Shown in pieces: positions 52,818 through 61,510 of a DNA stretch of 64,000 nt. The position numbers were made by a program, and so were the translations under genes. Origin of the DNA: DATAOG01 sp963757395 (GTDB lineage Bacteria; Pseudomonadota; Alphaproteobacteria; Geminicoccales; Geminicoccaceae); NCBI GenBank assembly GCA_963757395.1, contig CAVWRK010000013.1, positions 372,001-436,000 of the forward strand, given 5' to 3'. The notes under the pieces are model-generated. The model made no database searches and had not been told where the DNA came from. It was given only the letters and a program-made list of their open reading frames with translations. How positions within the stretch are numbered: the stretch's first letter is position 1; each line of letters starts with the position of its first letter.

Positions 52818-54193
52818 AGGCGCAGCCGGGCTCGAATCACGTCGATCAGTCCAATGTCGGGAAAATCGACATAGGCGGCCCGTCCGACCGGGCACTCTTT
52901 GAACTCTTCCGGTTTACTTGGGAACTCCAGCAGGACTTGAGCCACGCCGTCATGGCGTCCCTTGGCGAGTGCAACAAGGTCGTCCCGTGCCAGCGTCGAT
53001 GCCGAACCGCGGGTCAGCAGGACGCTTGCCCTACGGGTCACGGACTCGCCCTCCAACACGACCTCGGCGTCCATGCCGGGCCTGATGAGCGACACCTCGG
53101 CGTCCGAAACCGGCACATCGATCATGAGGACCGAGCAGTCCAGCCACTCAGCCACCGGAGTTCCGGCCCGTACCGTGGCGCCCGAGCCCACGTATACCCT
53201 CCATACGACGCTGCCCGGAGGCGCGCGCACCGCACCCTCGCTCAGCCTCTGGAAGTCCTGCGTCGCCGCCTTCAAAGTCGTAGTCGCCAGCTTCAGATCG
53301 GCCTGCGCCTGGCTCAGCTCCAAGCGCGCCTGCTTCTTTTCCAGCTTGACTTCCAGGCGCTCTCCGCGAACCCAATCCGGATCCTGGCCGGTCACGGTTA
53401 TGAAAACGCTTCGATCCGCAGCCTGGCGGCGCACCAGTGCGTTGTCCAAGTCCGCCTGTAGCTTGGCGATCTCCAGCTCTTGGTCCGATACCCGCATCCT
53501 TCCTTCGTCAGCCGCAGCCTCGGAGCCCGTGCCGCGGCGCGCGAGCTCTTCGTTGCGCGCGACGATCTTGCGCATCACGACCAGCCGGCCGGAGGTGACC
53601 CCGATCTTACGGTCGAGGCTTGTGATTTCCGCATCGAGCTGGGCGCGAAAGGTATCGGCAAATCGAGCCTTGAGATCGGCGCGTCCCCTGTCCAGCAGCA
53701 TGACCTCATTGAGAAACTCCCGCAGGTCGTCCCCCCGGGAACGCGCGAGATCGACCCGGATCTCCGCCTCGCTCAGAACCTGTCGGCTCAAGCGATCGTT
53801 TCGGACCAGCAGAATGACGCCGTTCGAACCAACCGCCACGTGGTTGACCGAGAGGGGCGTCAACTCCACCTCTCCGTCAATCGGGGACGTGGCCACATTC
53901 GACCAGGACGTAACGGCGGCGTCGCGCACGATCACCGAGCGCAAGTAGGGGCCCATCATCCAGACCCCGTAGGCCAAAAAAACCAAGACGCCGAATACGT
54001 AGACCCAGCGACCGGATTTCTTGACGGTCGATTTCGCAGAATCGACCGTAGGCGGTGTCGGAACGCCGCGTGGGTCAAAGTTTGCGGGAATGGGCGGCGG
54101 GCCAATTCCAGGGTGACGCGGCAAGGCCGGTGGCTGTGCTGCCGCCCGTGACGACGCGCTCGAGGACATCTCTGACACAGGCGAACCACTCAT
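52814..54193 (-). CDS. HlyD-like membrane fusion protein
   Basis: A 459-residue bitopic protein. About 60 Pro/Ser-rich cytoplasmic residues precede one membrane helix (WVYVFGVLVFLAYGVWMMG), then a lipoyl-like half (SWSNVATSPIDGEVELTPLSVN), a long coiled coil (about 145-300, EFLNEVMLLDRGRADLKARF to ATTTLKAATQDFQ) and a beta-barrel part (GSVVWRVYVGSGATVRAGTPVAEWLD, RPGMDAEVVLEGE). This is the periplasmic adaptor layout of tripartite pumps and also of BcsC/PelF-linked envelope systems. No ABC, RND or MFS pump and no TolC are nearby. Its direct partner appears to be the overlapping CDF-fold gene. Confidence 0.8.
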   Translation of the reverse strand: MSGSPVSEMSSSASSRAAAQPPALPRHPGIGPPPIPANFDPRGVPTPPTVDSAKSTVKKSGRWVYVFGVLVFLAYGVWMMGPYLRSVIVRDAAVTSWSNVATSPIDGEVELTPLSVNHVAVGSNGVILLVRNDRLSRQVLSEAEIRVDLARSRGDDLREFLNEVMLLDRGRADLKARFADTFRAQLDAEITSLDRKIGVTSGRLVVMRKIVARNEELARRGTGSEAAADEGRMRVSDQELEIAKLQADLDNALVRRQAADRSVFITVTGQDPDWVRGERLEVKLEKKQARLELSQAQADLKLATTTLKAATQDFQRLSEGAVRAPPGSVVWRVYVGSGATVRAGTPVAEWLDCSVLMIDVPVSDAEVSLIRPGMDAEVVLEGESVTRRASVLLTRGSASTLARDDLVALAKGRHDGVAQVLLEFPSKPEEFKECPVGRAAYVDFPDIGLIDVIRARLRL

Positions 54194-54785
54194 GGATTCG
54201 CTCCGAATCTAAGTCAGTTGCCAACCCTTAGATCCCCCGCTGTTGATGCATCCTTGCCTCCCCGGCCGTGATGACTGCTGACCACAGTCTGGGATACCGG
54301 ATTATCAGATGAAGTCCGGATTTATGCAAGTGCGCAGTATCCGCCTGGCGACGTATCGGCATCTGCCTGGAATAGCCATCGCCGCCATGGATATGCATCG
54401 CCTCGAGGCTGTTCTGCTGCCGCTCCGGCCGGAGCAACCGCCGGCTGCGCGGTCATGATGGGCCGCCGGTCACACCCCGGCCGACTGAGCCCCGAGGAAG
54501 TTGCCCGCGTGGCCGCTCTTGGAGATCAGCATGGTCCGCTTGAACTCCATGACGAGCATGCCTTCGGCCTGTGTACACCCCGTCCTGACCTGCAGCGCCG
54601 GCGCAAGTAGCAGCCCGCGCTCGGCTGACGGCACAGGCACGGCCGGCGCATGTCGCGTCACGGCCGGCTTGCTGCATTCCATCACACCGCCAAGGCGACA
54701 GATCTGCTAGAGGATGCAATCTGTAGCTTCGCATTGACCGCAACCAGGGCGGCCGCTGCCGCCGAACCACGAGACTGCAGACACC
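54194..54785. other. Intergenic region without a recognisable gene
   Basis: These 592 bases separate the divergent HlyD-like and pentapeptide-repeat genes. Short frames on both strands show no family likeness or ribosome sites. Composition is slightly less GC-rich than the surrounding genes. It presumably contains two divergent promoters; no clear operator repeat was found by eye. Confidence 0.4.
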
Positions 54786-57128
54786 ATGCCCGTAGATCGG
54801 CTTCGCAATGCCGCCGATGCCGCCGCCGCCGACGCCCAGGGCTCGTACCTGCGCTTTGCGGTCTTCGGCCTCTACCTCGCGGTGGTGGTCGGCTCGACGA
54901 CCCACGAGGAGCTCCTCAAGGGCAGCATGGTGACCATGCCCGGCCTCGGCGTCGGCCTGCCGATCATGGGCTTTTACGTCCTGGTCCCGGCTCTGTTCGT
55001 GCTCATGCACGCCAACCTTCTGCTCCAGCTCAGCCTGGTCGCGGGCCATGTCCAGCGGCTGCGAGCCGCCATTCAGGCGATCGCCTCGGACGAGGAACGG
55101 CAGCTCGAGCGCGCCCTGCTGCCCGCTTCGATCATCGGCCAGTTCCTGTTCAGTGATCGCCGCGGCACCTCGTTCGGCATGACCTATCTCGCGTTCGCGA
55201 TCTCCCTGATCCTGTTGCCGATCGGGATTTTGATCTTCGTCCAGGTGCGCTTCCTGCCCTATCACAGCGACGGGGTCACGTGGTGGCATCGCGGGTTGAT
55301 CTTTGCCGATCTGCTTCTGATCTGGCTGCTGTGGCCCCGGATCGTGCAGGCGCCGGCGCCGCCCAAGGTCGACGAGGCGGGCCCGTTGCCGCGCCGCTGG
55401 AGCGAGGCGCTGCGCCGCTCCCTGGCTGCGGCCCGTCTCGAGGCGAGGCGGCAAAGCTCCTCGACGGCGAACGTTGTGGTCGGAAGGCTGGTACCCTGGG
55501 CCGGAGACGAAGCCGGCCGCTTCCCGGGGCGCCTCGGTCGCCATCTCCGTCTTCTTGTGATCAGCGTGGTCACCGTGGTCTTCGTCCTGTTGATCGTGAC
55601 GATCCCGGAGTCCGCCCCCCCGGCGCAGGTCAGCTCGGGCGATGCCTGCAAGGATGGCGCGCTCATCGACGGAGCCGAGGTCACGTACGCCGGGCCAATC
55701 TCGTATCCGGACGCCAGCGCAACCTGCCAGCCCTGGATGTTCTGGCGCTACTTCGAGCGCGTGCAGCTTCCCGTCGCGCTGATCACGGCACCACCCCGGA
55801 TCGACTATTGCCTCAGCTATCTCCTGTTCGAAGCCCCGACCACCCCGCTGAACATGCGGCGGAACCTGAGGGTGCGCAACGCGAAGCTGGTGCTTGCCGA
55901 ACCCTCTGCCGCAGCCATCGGCGATCTTGGGGAAGATGAGGCCTGGGACCAGATCGGGCGCGGGCTCGATCTCAAAGGGCGCGACCTCCGGTTCGCGGAG
56001 TTCTTCCGCAGCGACCTGCGCAAGGCGGACTTGCGCGGCGCCGATCTGTTGGGCGCAGACCTGGCGTTCGCGAACCTCCGCCATGCGCAGGCCGCAGACA
56101 TCCCGGTCACGGAGTACGACGGCTGTGACCGGGCGTTGCAGGTCGAGGTCGGGGGGCAGGCGTTCTGCCGCACCCGTCTCAGCAACGCGACGCTCCAGAA
56201 CGCCGATCTGCGCAATACCAACTTCTGGAAAACCAGGATGGAGCACGTCGACCTCCGCTTTGCGAAGCTGGCGGGCGCGGGGCTCAACGAGGCTGATCTG
56301 AGCGGTAGCAACCTGACCCACAGCGATCTCCAGGGCGCCAACCTCTGGGGGGCGCGCCTGGATGACGCCAAGCTCAACGACGCCCGACTGGACGGTGCCA
56401 ACTTGTCCTGCGCCTGGCTTCGCAACGCCGACCTGGAGGCGGCCGACCTGCGGATGGCGATGCTCCTGAAGGCCCGGCTGGATGGCGCCAACCTCAAAGA
56501 CGCGCGCGTCGACGGCGCCTACCTGGCGCAGGCGCGCTTGTCCGATGTCAAACTTGCGGGTGCCGATTTGGCGGGTGCGGATCTTCGCGCCGCCGTGCTC
56601 GAGGGCGCCCACTTGGGCAGCGAGCCGAGAGACCGGCCATTCTTCGGTTGGGCGAACCTCGAGGACGTGCAGGGCGAGCCGGCCTATGACGAAGCGGCCA
56701 TCAAGGATCAGCCGGCCAGGCTGTGGCGCCAGATCGCCCCCGAAGCCCTGCCATCGGCCGGGCCGGAGGGCGACAGTGGCTCAATCCATCCTCTCGATCA
56801 GATCGCCTACGAGAACCGGCTCGCCGCTCTGTTGAGCGGGCTGGTGTGCGATCCGGGGGCGCCGCCCCCTCAACTCCAGGGGCTGGCAACTCGGGTCCTT
56901 TGGGACAAGGACGTCATCGGCGAGGTGACCCGCTTCCACAAGAAGGTCGCCTTGAACCTGTTGCGCGCCGCCTTGGATATCGGCGAGGTCGCCGGTGTCG
57001 GGCCCGACGACGCCGCCAGGCCGAGATCCTGCCCGCAGGCTGCCGAGATGCCCCAGGGCATGCGCGAGCGTCTGCGCAGCCTCCTGGTCATGCCCCTGGG
57101 ACCGATCGCGCCGTCTGGCGGGTCCTGA
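54786..57128 (+). CDS. Polytopic membrane protein with pentapeptide-repeat domain
   Basis: A 780-residue protein. Membrane segments lie at about 22-40, 55-78, 125-150 (YLAFAISLILLPIGILIFV), 165-185 and 255-275. A long pentapeptide-repeat region (about 395-630) follows, with A(D/N)Lxx units such as SDLRKADLRGADLLGADLAF and LNEADLSGSNLTHSDLQGAN; a Cys-bearing insert (DGCDRALQVEVGGQAFCRT) interrupts it. The C-terminal 140 residues are helical. The repeat folds as a right-handed quadrilateral beta-helix, usually a binding scaffold. Membrane-anchored members are poorly characterised. Start ATG at 54786. Confidence 0.82.
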   Translation: MPVDRLRNAADAAAADAQGSYLRFAVFGLYLAVVVGSTTHEELLKGSMVTMPGLGVGLPIMGFYVLVPALFVLMHANLLLQLSLVAGHVQRLRAAIQAIASDEERQLERALLPASIIGQFLFSDRRGTSFGMTYLAFAISLILLPIGILIFVQVRFLPYHSDGVTWWHRGLIFADLLLIWLLWPRIVQAPAPPKVDEAGPLPRRWSEALRRSLAAARLEARRQSSSTANVVVGRLVPWAGDEAGRFPGRLGRHLRLLVISVVTVVFVLLIVTIPESAPPAQVSSGDACKDGALIDGAEVTYAGPISYPDASATCQPWMFWRYFERVQLPVALITAPPRIDYCLSYLLFEAPTTPLNMRRNLRVRNAKLVLAEPSAAAIGDLGEDEAWDQIGRGLDLKGRDLRFAEFFRSDLRKADLRGADLLGADLAFANLRHAQAADIPVTEYDGCDRALQVEVGGQAFCRTRLSNATLQNADLRNTNFWKTRMEHVDLRFAKLAGAGLNEADLSGSNLTHSDLQGANLWGARLDDAKLNDARLDGANLSCAWLRNADLEAADLRMAMLLKARLDGANLKDARVDGAYLAQARLSDVKLAGADLAGADLRAAVLEGAHLGSEPRDRPFFGWANLEDVQGEPAYDEAAIKDQPARLWRQIAPEALPSAGPEGDSGSIHPLDQIAYENRLAALLSGLVCDPGAPPPQLQGLATRVLWDKDVIGEVTRFHKKVALNLLRAALDIGEVAGVGPDDAARPRSCPQAAEMPQGMRERLRSLLVMPLGPIAPSGGS

Positions 57129-57328
57129 AGCGACCGAGCCGGCACTCCCAACACAGTCGCTGACGCCTTTTCCCTGACCCCTCGTGACGGTCGAGCTGGG
57201 CCGCCTATCTGGGACATGTCGGCTGGTCCATGTTGCCCTTCGCCAGGGCGTTCGTGATCGGGTTCGCGTGGGCGGCCGATGTGCGATGGCAGGGAGCGGC
57301 CGGGCCGCAATGGCCGGGAACGGGCAGC

Positions 57329-57709
57329 ATGGATGAGAGTGAGATTCGCGAGGCGCTCAGTCGCCACTGGGCCACCTCGGACGCCAATGACTTCGATGTC
57401 GAGCACGAGATCTACCGAGAGGACGCGCTGCTCGAGTATCCGCAATCGGGCGAGCGCATCAGGGGCCGGCACAACATCCAGGCCTCGCGCGTCGCGCAGC
57501 CGAGCTCGAAGCGCTTCACGGTGCGCCGCATCGTCGGCACGGGCGACTTCTGGGTCACGGAATTCATCCTCGCGTATGACGGCCGGCCGTCCTATTCGGT
57601 GAGCGTCATGGAGTTCCTGGATGGCAAGGTGGCCCGCGAGACCCAATACTTTGCCGACCCGTTCGAGCCCGGACCTTCACGGGCGCAATGGGTTGAGCGA
57701 ATGGGATGA
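57329..57709 (+). CDS. NTF2-like / SnoaL-type protein
   Basis: A 126-residue protein from MDESEIREALSRHW. The pattern of an N-terminal helix, DANDFDVEHEIYREDALLEYPQSGERIRG, and later strands FWVTEFILAYDGRPSYSVSVMEFLDGKV with ARETQYFADPF fits a SnoaL-like cone fold. Such proteins act as small isomerases, cyclases or ligand binders, and the substrate is not evident. The start at 57329 gives the usual domain boundary; an earlier in-frame start would add 33 residues resembling a hydrophobic leader. The glycosylase gene follows closely and may be cotranscribed. Confidence 0.7.
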   Translation: MDESEIREALSRHWATSDANDFDVEHEIYREDALLEYPQSGERIRGRHNIQASRVAQPSSKRFTVRRIVGTGDFWVTEFILAYDGRPSYSVSVMEFLDGKVARETQYFADPFEPGPSRAQWVERMG

Positions 57710-57725
57710 GATCGGCGGGGCGGCC

Positions 57726-58322
57726 GTGCGCCCGTGCGTGCTGGACCGGGCCGAGATGCCCGTCGATACTGCTGAGCTCGCTCGTTTTCTGATCGGCAAG
57801 ATGCTCGTGCGGATGCTGGCCGAAGGCGTGGCGGGCGGCCGCATCGTCGAGACCGAGGCCTATGGCATCGGCGACCCCGCGGGTCACGCTTATCGAGGCC
57901 CCACGCCGCGCAATCGGACGCTGTTCCTCGAGCGCGGGCATGCCTATGTCTATCTCGCCTATGGCAGCTGGTTCATGCTGAACGTCTCGAGCGAGAGGTC
58001 CGGCGTGGGTGCTGGCGTCCTGATCAGGGCGATCGAGCCGACCGTTGGCATCAGGGTCATGGAGCGAAATCGCGGCACCGAGCGGCTGCGAGACCTGGCG
58101 CGGGGCCCAGGACGGCTCTGCGCAGCCTTGGCGATCGATCGCCGGCTGGACGGGATCGACCTCTGTCGGGCCGGCCCGCTGTGGCTCGGATCTGACGGTC
58201 AGCCGGCGGACGAAATCGGGCAGAGCCGACGGATCGGCATTACGCGCGCAGCCGACAGTCCGCTGCGAGTCTACGTTCGGGGCAATCGGTTCGTCAGCGG
58301 TCCGCAGGCGCTCAATAGATGA
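57726..58322 (+). CDS. 3-methyladenine DNA glycosylase (AAG/MPG family)
   Basis: A 198-residue base-excision repair enzyme. The family core is complete: LARFLIGKMLVRML, RIVETEAYGIGDPAGHAYRGPTPRNRTLF (catalytic Glu in ETEAY and the intercalating Tyr-type loop), HAYVYLAYGSWFMLNVSSE, GAGVLIRAIEP and RGPGRLCAALAIDRRLDG. It removes alkylated purines from DNA. The GTG at 57726 starts 16 bases after the NTF2-like gene stop; the frame is open upstream but lacks homology. ATG at 57756 (MPVDTAEL) is an alternative start. Confidence 0.88.
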   Translation: MRPCVLDRAEMPVDTAELARFLIGKMLVRMLAEGVAGGRIVETEAYGIGDPAGHAYRGPTPRNRTLFLERGHAYVYLAYGSWFMLNVSSERSGVGAGVLIRAIEPTVGIRVMERNRGTERLRDLARGPGRLCAALAIDRRLDGIDLCRAGPLWLGSDGQPADEIGQSRRIGITRAADSPLRVYVRGNRFVSGPQALNR

Positions 58323-58543
58323 GAGAAGCAACTTTACGGGGCGAGGGGCCTGGTCAGCCCGTGTTCGCCGGTCATCTGTAGAGGGGGGGCCCTGGGTCGC
58401 TGCCGTAGAGAGACGGTGTCCTTCCTGCACGGTGCCCGGGCCCGAGGCCGTGGCACCGACCAACGGCCAGGAGTATACCAGCTTGCGGGCCTCGGCCCCG
58501 GGGGACCGGCGCCGGCTGCGCCACCGCTGTCAAGGAGATCGCG

Positions 58544-58969
58544 ATGCCGACCAAGGTTCTGTACTCGACCCAGGCGAGCGCGACCGGGGGCCGCGACGGC
58601 CATGCCGCGACCGCCGATGGCAGCCTCGACGTCGAGCTCACCACGCCCAAGGAGCTGGGCGGGCCGGGCGGTGCCGGCAACAATCCCGAGCAGCTGTTCG
58701 CCGCCGGCTATTCGGCCTGCTTTCTCGGCGCGATCAAGCTCGTCGGCAGCCAGGACGGGCAGAAGGTGCCGGCCGACACCACCGTGACCGCGACGGTTGG
58801 GATCGGGCCGCGCTCCGAGGGCGGCTTCGGCCTCGACATCCAGCTCGACATCGCGCTTCCGGGCATCCCGCGCGCGGACGCCGAGCGCCTGGTCGCGAAG
58901 GCGCATCAGGTCTGCCCCTATTCCAACGCCACGCGCAACAACGTGCCGGTGCGCCTGGTCGTGATCTGA
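58544..58969 (+). CDS. ohr: Organic hydroperoxide resistance protein
   Basis: A 141-residue Ohr of the OsmC superfamily. MPTKVLYSTQASATGGRDGHAATADG is the typical Ohr start, and the two redox cysteines stand in GYSACFLGAIKLV and HQVCPYSNATRNNVPV. The enzyme reduces organic hydroperoxides, drawing electrons through lipoylated partners. AAGGAG precedes the ATG. No OhrR regulator is adjacent. Domain length and motifs are standard, with no sign of damage. Confidence 0.95.
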   Translation: MPTKVLYSTQASATGGRDGHAATADGSLDVELTTPKELGGPGGAGNNPEQLFAAGYSACFLGAIKLVGSQDGQKVPADTTVTATVGIGPRSEGGFGLDIQLDIALPGIPRADAERLVAKAHQVCPYSNATRNNVPVRLVVI

Positions 58970-59274
58970 TCCGACCAATTCGGCGGTTTCGTGTCAGCCC
59001 GATCGTCTGCTTCTCGGGCTACGCGCCGGCAAGGCCCGCAGGTGGTTGAGCCGCTCTTCCTGCAAGATTCGACCAGGCGTTCGGCGCCGGCGCCGGCCAA
59101 CGCCTCGAGCCCAGCTGCGACCACGGCCTGATCACAGAGCGCCGTCTCCACCTGATCGGTTCGATCGCCCCGCCCCCTGGTATGTCTCAGTTGGCAAGCG
59201 CGCCCGGCCGGGCGAGCTTCGGAGCGGCCGGCCCGGGCTGGTCTTTTGCGCTGCTTGGCGTAAACTCCCCGTCC
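58970..59274. other. Intergenic gap before the formate dehydrogenase accessory genes
   Basis: These 305 bases contain no supported gene; frames on either strand have atypical composition for a real protein and no ribosome site. It probably contains the ohr transcript end and a promoter for DUF3305-DUF3306. Confidence 0.35.
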
Positions 59275-59829
59275 ATGGAACGGAGCGCGCGGATGGCGCT
59301 CGGCGTCGTGGTCGAGCGGCGGCGGAGCAGCAGCCCCTGGCAGGACTGGGGCTGGCGCCCGGTCTCGGTGCTGATCGGGGCGCCGGCGGTCGACGCCGAC
59401 TGGCGCGAGCTGGTGCACGGCGCGACCTGGACGCAGTATCACGCCGCCAACCTGCAGCTCGAGCTGCACCGGGCCGAGACCGAGGCCTATCTGATCAACC
59501 TCGCGCAGCCGCTGCCCCGGGTCTATGTCGTGCTGCGGCCGGCGACCGAGCCCGGGCCCTACCCCTTCCGACCGTTGCTGATCACCGCCTCGCCCATCGA
59601 GGCCGAGGGCTATCTGTCAAGCGGCGAGGAGATCGTCGAGGGCGTGCCGATGCCGGCCCCGGTGGTCGCCTGGCTGCAGGCGTTCGTCGCCCGCCACCAC
59701 GTCGAGCGGCCGTTCGTCAAGCGCAAGCGCAGCAAGGGCCCGACCCTCGGCGCCAGCGCCGAGCCCCTGGACCGGCCCGCCGGCGCCGCGCCGCCCGCGA
59801 CCGTGACCGGAAATCCCGATGACCGATGA
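59275..59829 (+). CDS. DUF3305 formate dehydrogenase accessory protein
   Basis: A 184-residue protein starting MERSARMALGVVVERRRSSSPWQDWGWRPVSV. The alternation LGVVVERR / WRPVSVLIGAP and the LHRAETEAYLINLAQPLPRVYVVLR strand are typical of DUF3305. In alphaproteobacteria it is found at the head of formate dehydrogenase clusters with DUF3306 and a TorD chaperone, exactly as here. Its biochemical role is unknown. The following gene overlaps its end by 11 bases. The Met at 59275 is preferred to an earlier one at 59182. Confidence 0.85.
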   Translation: MERSARMALGVVVERRRSSSPWQDWGWRPVSVLIGAPAVDADWRELVHGATWTQYHAANLQLELHRAETEAYLINLAQPLPRVYVVLRPATEPGPYPFRPLLITASPIEAEGYLSSGEEIVEGVPMPAPVVAWLQAFVARHHVERPFVKRKRSKGPTLGASAEPLDRPAGAAPPATVTGNPDDR

Positions 59830-60379
59830 GAGCTTCGTCCGTCGCTGGTCGCGCCGCAAGAGCGAAGCCCGCGCCCTCGACAACCCGCTCGAGCCTGCGC
59901 TGGAGGCCCCGGCCACGGAACCGGCGCCGGAGCCTGGCGATGCTCCGGACCCGGAGTTCGATCCCGCCACGCTGCCCGACATCGAGAGCCTGACCTACCA
60001 GTCCGACTTCACCGCCTTTCTGCGGCAGGGCGTGCCGCGGGAGCTGCGCAACCGGGCGCTCCAGCGCCTGTGGCGGAGCGACCCGGTGTTCGCCAACCTC
60101 GACGGCCTGGTCGAGTACGGCGAGGACTACTCCAAGATCGGCATGGTCAAGGAGGTCGTGCGCACCGCCTATCAGGTCGGCCGCGGCATGCTCGATCGGA
60201 TCGAGGCCGAAGCCGCGCAACCGCCGAATGCGCTGCCGGGCGCGGCTCCGGACAGCGGCGATGCCGCGGGCGGCGGACCCGCAGTGATCGAGGCCGACGC
60301 CGCTGAGACCGCGGTCGTCGACGGGGCGGCCGACGACGCTGTCGGCCCGACGCCGCGATCGCCGCTGAAGCAACCCTGA
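59819..60379 (+). CDS. DUF3306 formate dehydrogenase accessory protein
   Basis: A 186-residue acidic protein. MTDESFVRRWSRRKSEAR and LPDIESLTYQSDFTAFLRQGVPRELRNRALQRLWRSDPVFANLDGLVEYGEDY are the conserved DUF3306 core (about 1-125); the rest is an Ala/Pro-rich disordered tail. No membrane segment is present. It accompanies DUF3305 in formate dehydrogenase clusters; function is unknown. The overlap with DUF3305 implies coupled translation. The next gene is 175 bases away, across an AT-rich gap. Confidence 0.85.
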   Translation: MTDESFVRRWSRRKSEARALDNPLEPALEAPATEPAPEPGDAPDPEFDPATLPDIESLTYQSDFTAFLRQGVPRELRNRALQRLWRSDPVFANLDGLVEYGEDYSKIGMVKEVVRTAYQVGRGMLDRIEAEAAQPPNALPGAAPDSGDAAGGGPAVIEADAAETAVVDGAADDAVGPTPRSPLKQP

Positions 60380-60508
60380 GTCGCCCAAGCACCAGATTAG
60401 CATAATTGAGTGTTTTTTACAGAGCAATGACCGGGATGAGAGAAAAATATCAATGCTGCCTAAAACATCCCCCAAGGTCCGACCGCTTGCATCCCGCGGC
60501 GCCCCGGA

Positions 60509-60523
60509 GTAGTTTCGAACTAC
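60509..60523. promoter_or_regulatory. Inverted repeat ahead of the TorD-fdhA genes
   Basis: GTAGTT-TCG-AACTAC lies in an AT-rich 175-base gap that breaks an otherwise tight gene cluster, 31 bases before the TorD start. It is a good operator candidate for the chaperone-fdhA operon. The downstream stretch AATAACCAAAAGGTACAG is AT-rich like a core promoter. Confidence 0.45.
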
Positions 60524-60554
60524 AATAACCAAAAGGTACAGATCAGAGAGGCAG

Positions 60555-61198
60555 TTGGGAACGGTGCGGCTCGACCCAGCATCTGCGCCAGTCCGGGTAG
60601 GGGTCGCGGCGACGCTTGATTCCGAGGACGTGCTGCGGGCGCAGGTCTATCGCTTGCTGGCGCGGCTGCTCGCGGCGCCGCCCGACCAGGCGTTGCTCGA
60701 CGTCGCGGCCGATCTCGAAGGGCGACGAGACGGCGCTCGGCCAGGGTTTCCGGAGCGCTCGCGCGCCGAGGCGGCACGCGCCACGCCGGCGGCGGCCACC
60801 GAGGAGTACTTCGATCTCTTCATCGGCATCGGTCGCGGCGAGCTCGTACCCTACGCCTCCTACTATCTGACCGGGTTCCTGAACGAGAAGCCGCTCGCGC
60901 GGCTGCGCGGCGAGATGGCCGAGCTCGGCATCGCGCGGGTCGCCGAGGTCAAGGAGCCCGAGGACCACATCGCAGCGCTTTGCGAGATGATGGCCGGCCT
61001 GATCGAGGGCAGCTTCGGCGCCCCGGCCGCGCTGAGCGCGCAGCGGCGCTTCTTCGAGCGCCATCTCGCCCCCTGGGCGGCGCAGTTCTTCGCCGATCTC
61101 GAGACGGCGCAGCGCGGCGATGCTGTACGCGCCGGTCGGGTGCGGTCGGCCGCGCCTTCATGGCGATCGAGACGACCGCATTTGCGATGACCGACTGA
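60555..61198 (+). CDS. TorD-family chaperone for formate dehydrogenase (frameshifted)
   Basis: About 210 residues after joining frames. SEDVLRAQVYRLLARLLAAPPDQALL, the EEYFDLFIGIGRGELVPYASYYLTGFLNEKPLARLRGEM core, EVKEPEDHIAALCEMMAGLI and FFERHLAPWAAQFFADLE match DmsD/TorD-type redox enzyme maturation proteins. Paired indels near 60720 and 60765 garble GDETALGQGF, and two near 61115-61140 hide the end (AFMAIETTAFAMTD before the TGA at 61198). It should bind the twin-arginine leader of the formate dehydrogenase during cofactor loading. Start is TTG 60555 or GTG 60564. Confidence 0.82.
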
Positions 61199-61263
61199 GG
61201 ATGGAGCCGGCGGCCGGCTTGCCGACCACCGGGCAGACAGAACGGCAGCGAAAGGTGAGAGCC

Positions 61264-61464
61264 ATGTCGAGCGATCAGGACGCCAAGGCGGGCGGACGCC
61301 GCCAGTTCCTCAAGCTCGCGAGCCTGGGGGCGGTCGCCGGCACCGTGGCCGCGGTCGCTGGCGAGGGCCAGCGCGCGGCGCAGGCGGCCGAGCCCGAGCC
61401 GCAGGGCCAGGGCTATCGCGAGACCGCCCACGTCCGGAAGGTGTACGAGCTCGCCCGCTTCTGA
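61264..61464 (+). CDS. Small twin-arginine protein of the formate dehydrogenase region
   Basis: A 66-residue protein with a twin-arginine signal (GGRRQFLKLASLGAVAGTVAAVA), a short Ala/Glu/Pro linker and a conserved C-terminal segment GYRETAHVRKVYELARF. The terminal YRET.H...YY/EL pattern and position directly before fdhA match the known 'formate dehydrogenase region TAT target' family. It may form a small membrane or assembly subunit. GGTGAG lies ahead of the ATG. Confidence 0.87.
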   Translation: MSSDQDAKAGGRRQFLKLASLGAVAGTVAAVAGEGQRAAQAAEPEPQGQGYRETAHVRKVYELARF

Positions 61465-61510
61465 GCGGTCGGCCGCGACCCGTCCTTAAGCTCCCAAGGG
61501 GAGAGCCATC

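Noticed and set aside
54453..56612. Minus-strand frame of 719 codons opposite the pentapeptide gene
   Set aside because: It is the antisense of a strongly periodic, GC-rich coding region and has low-complexity composition; the plus-strand gene has clear repeats and membrane helices.
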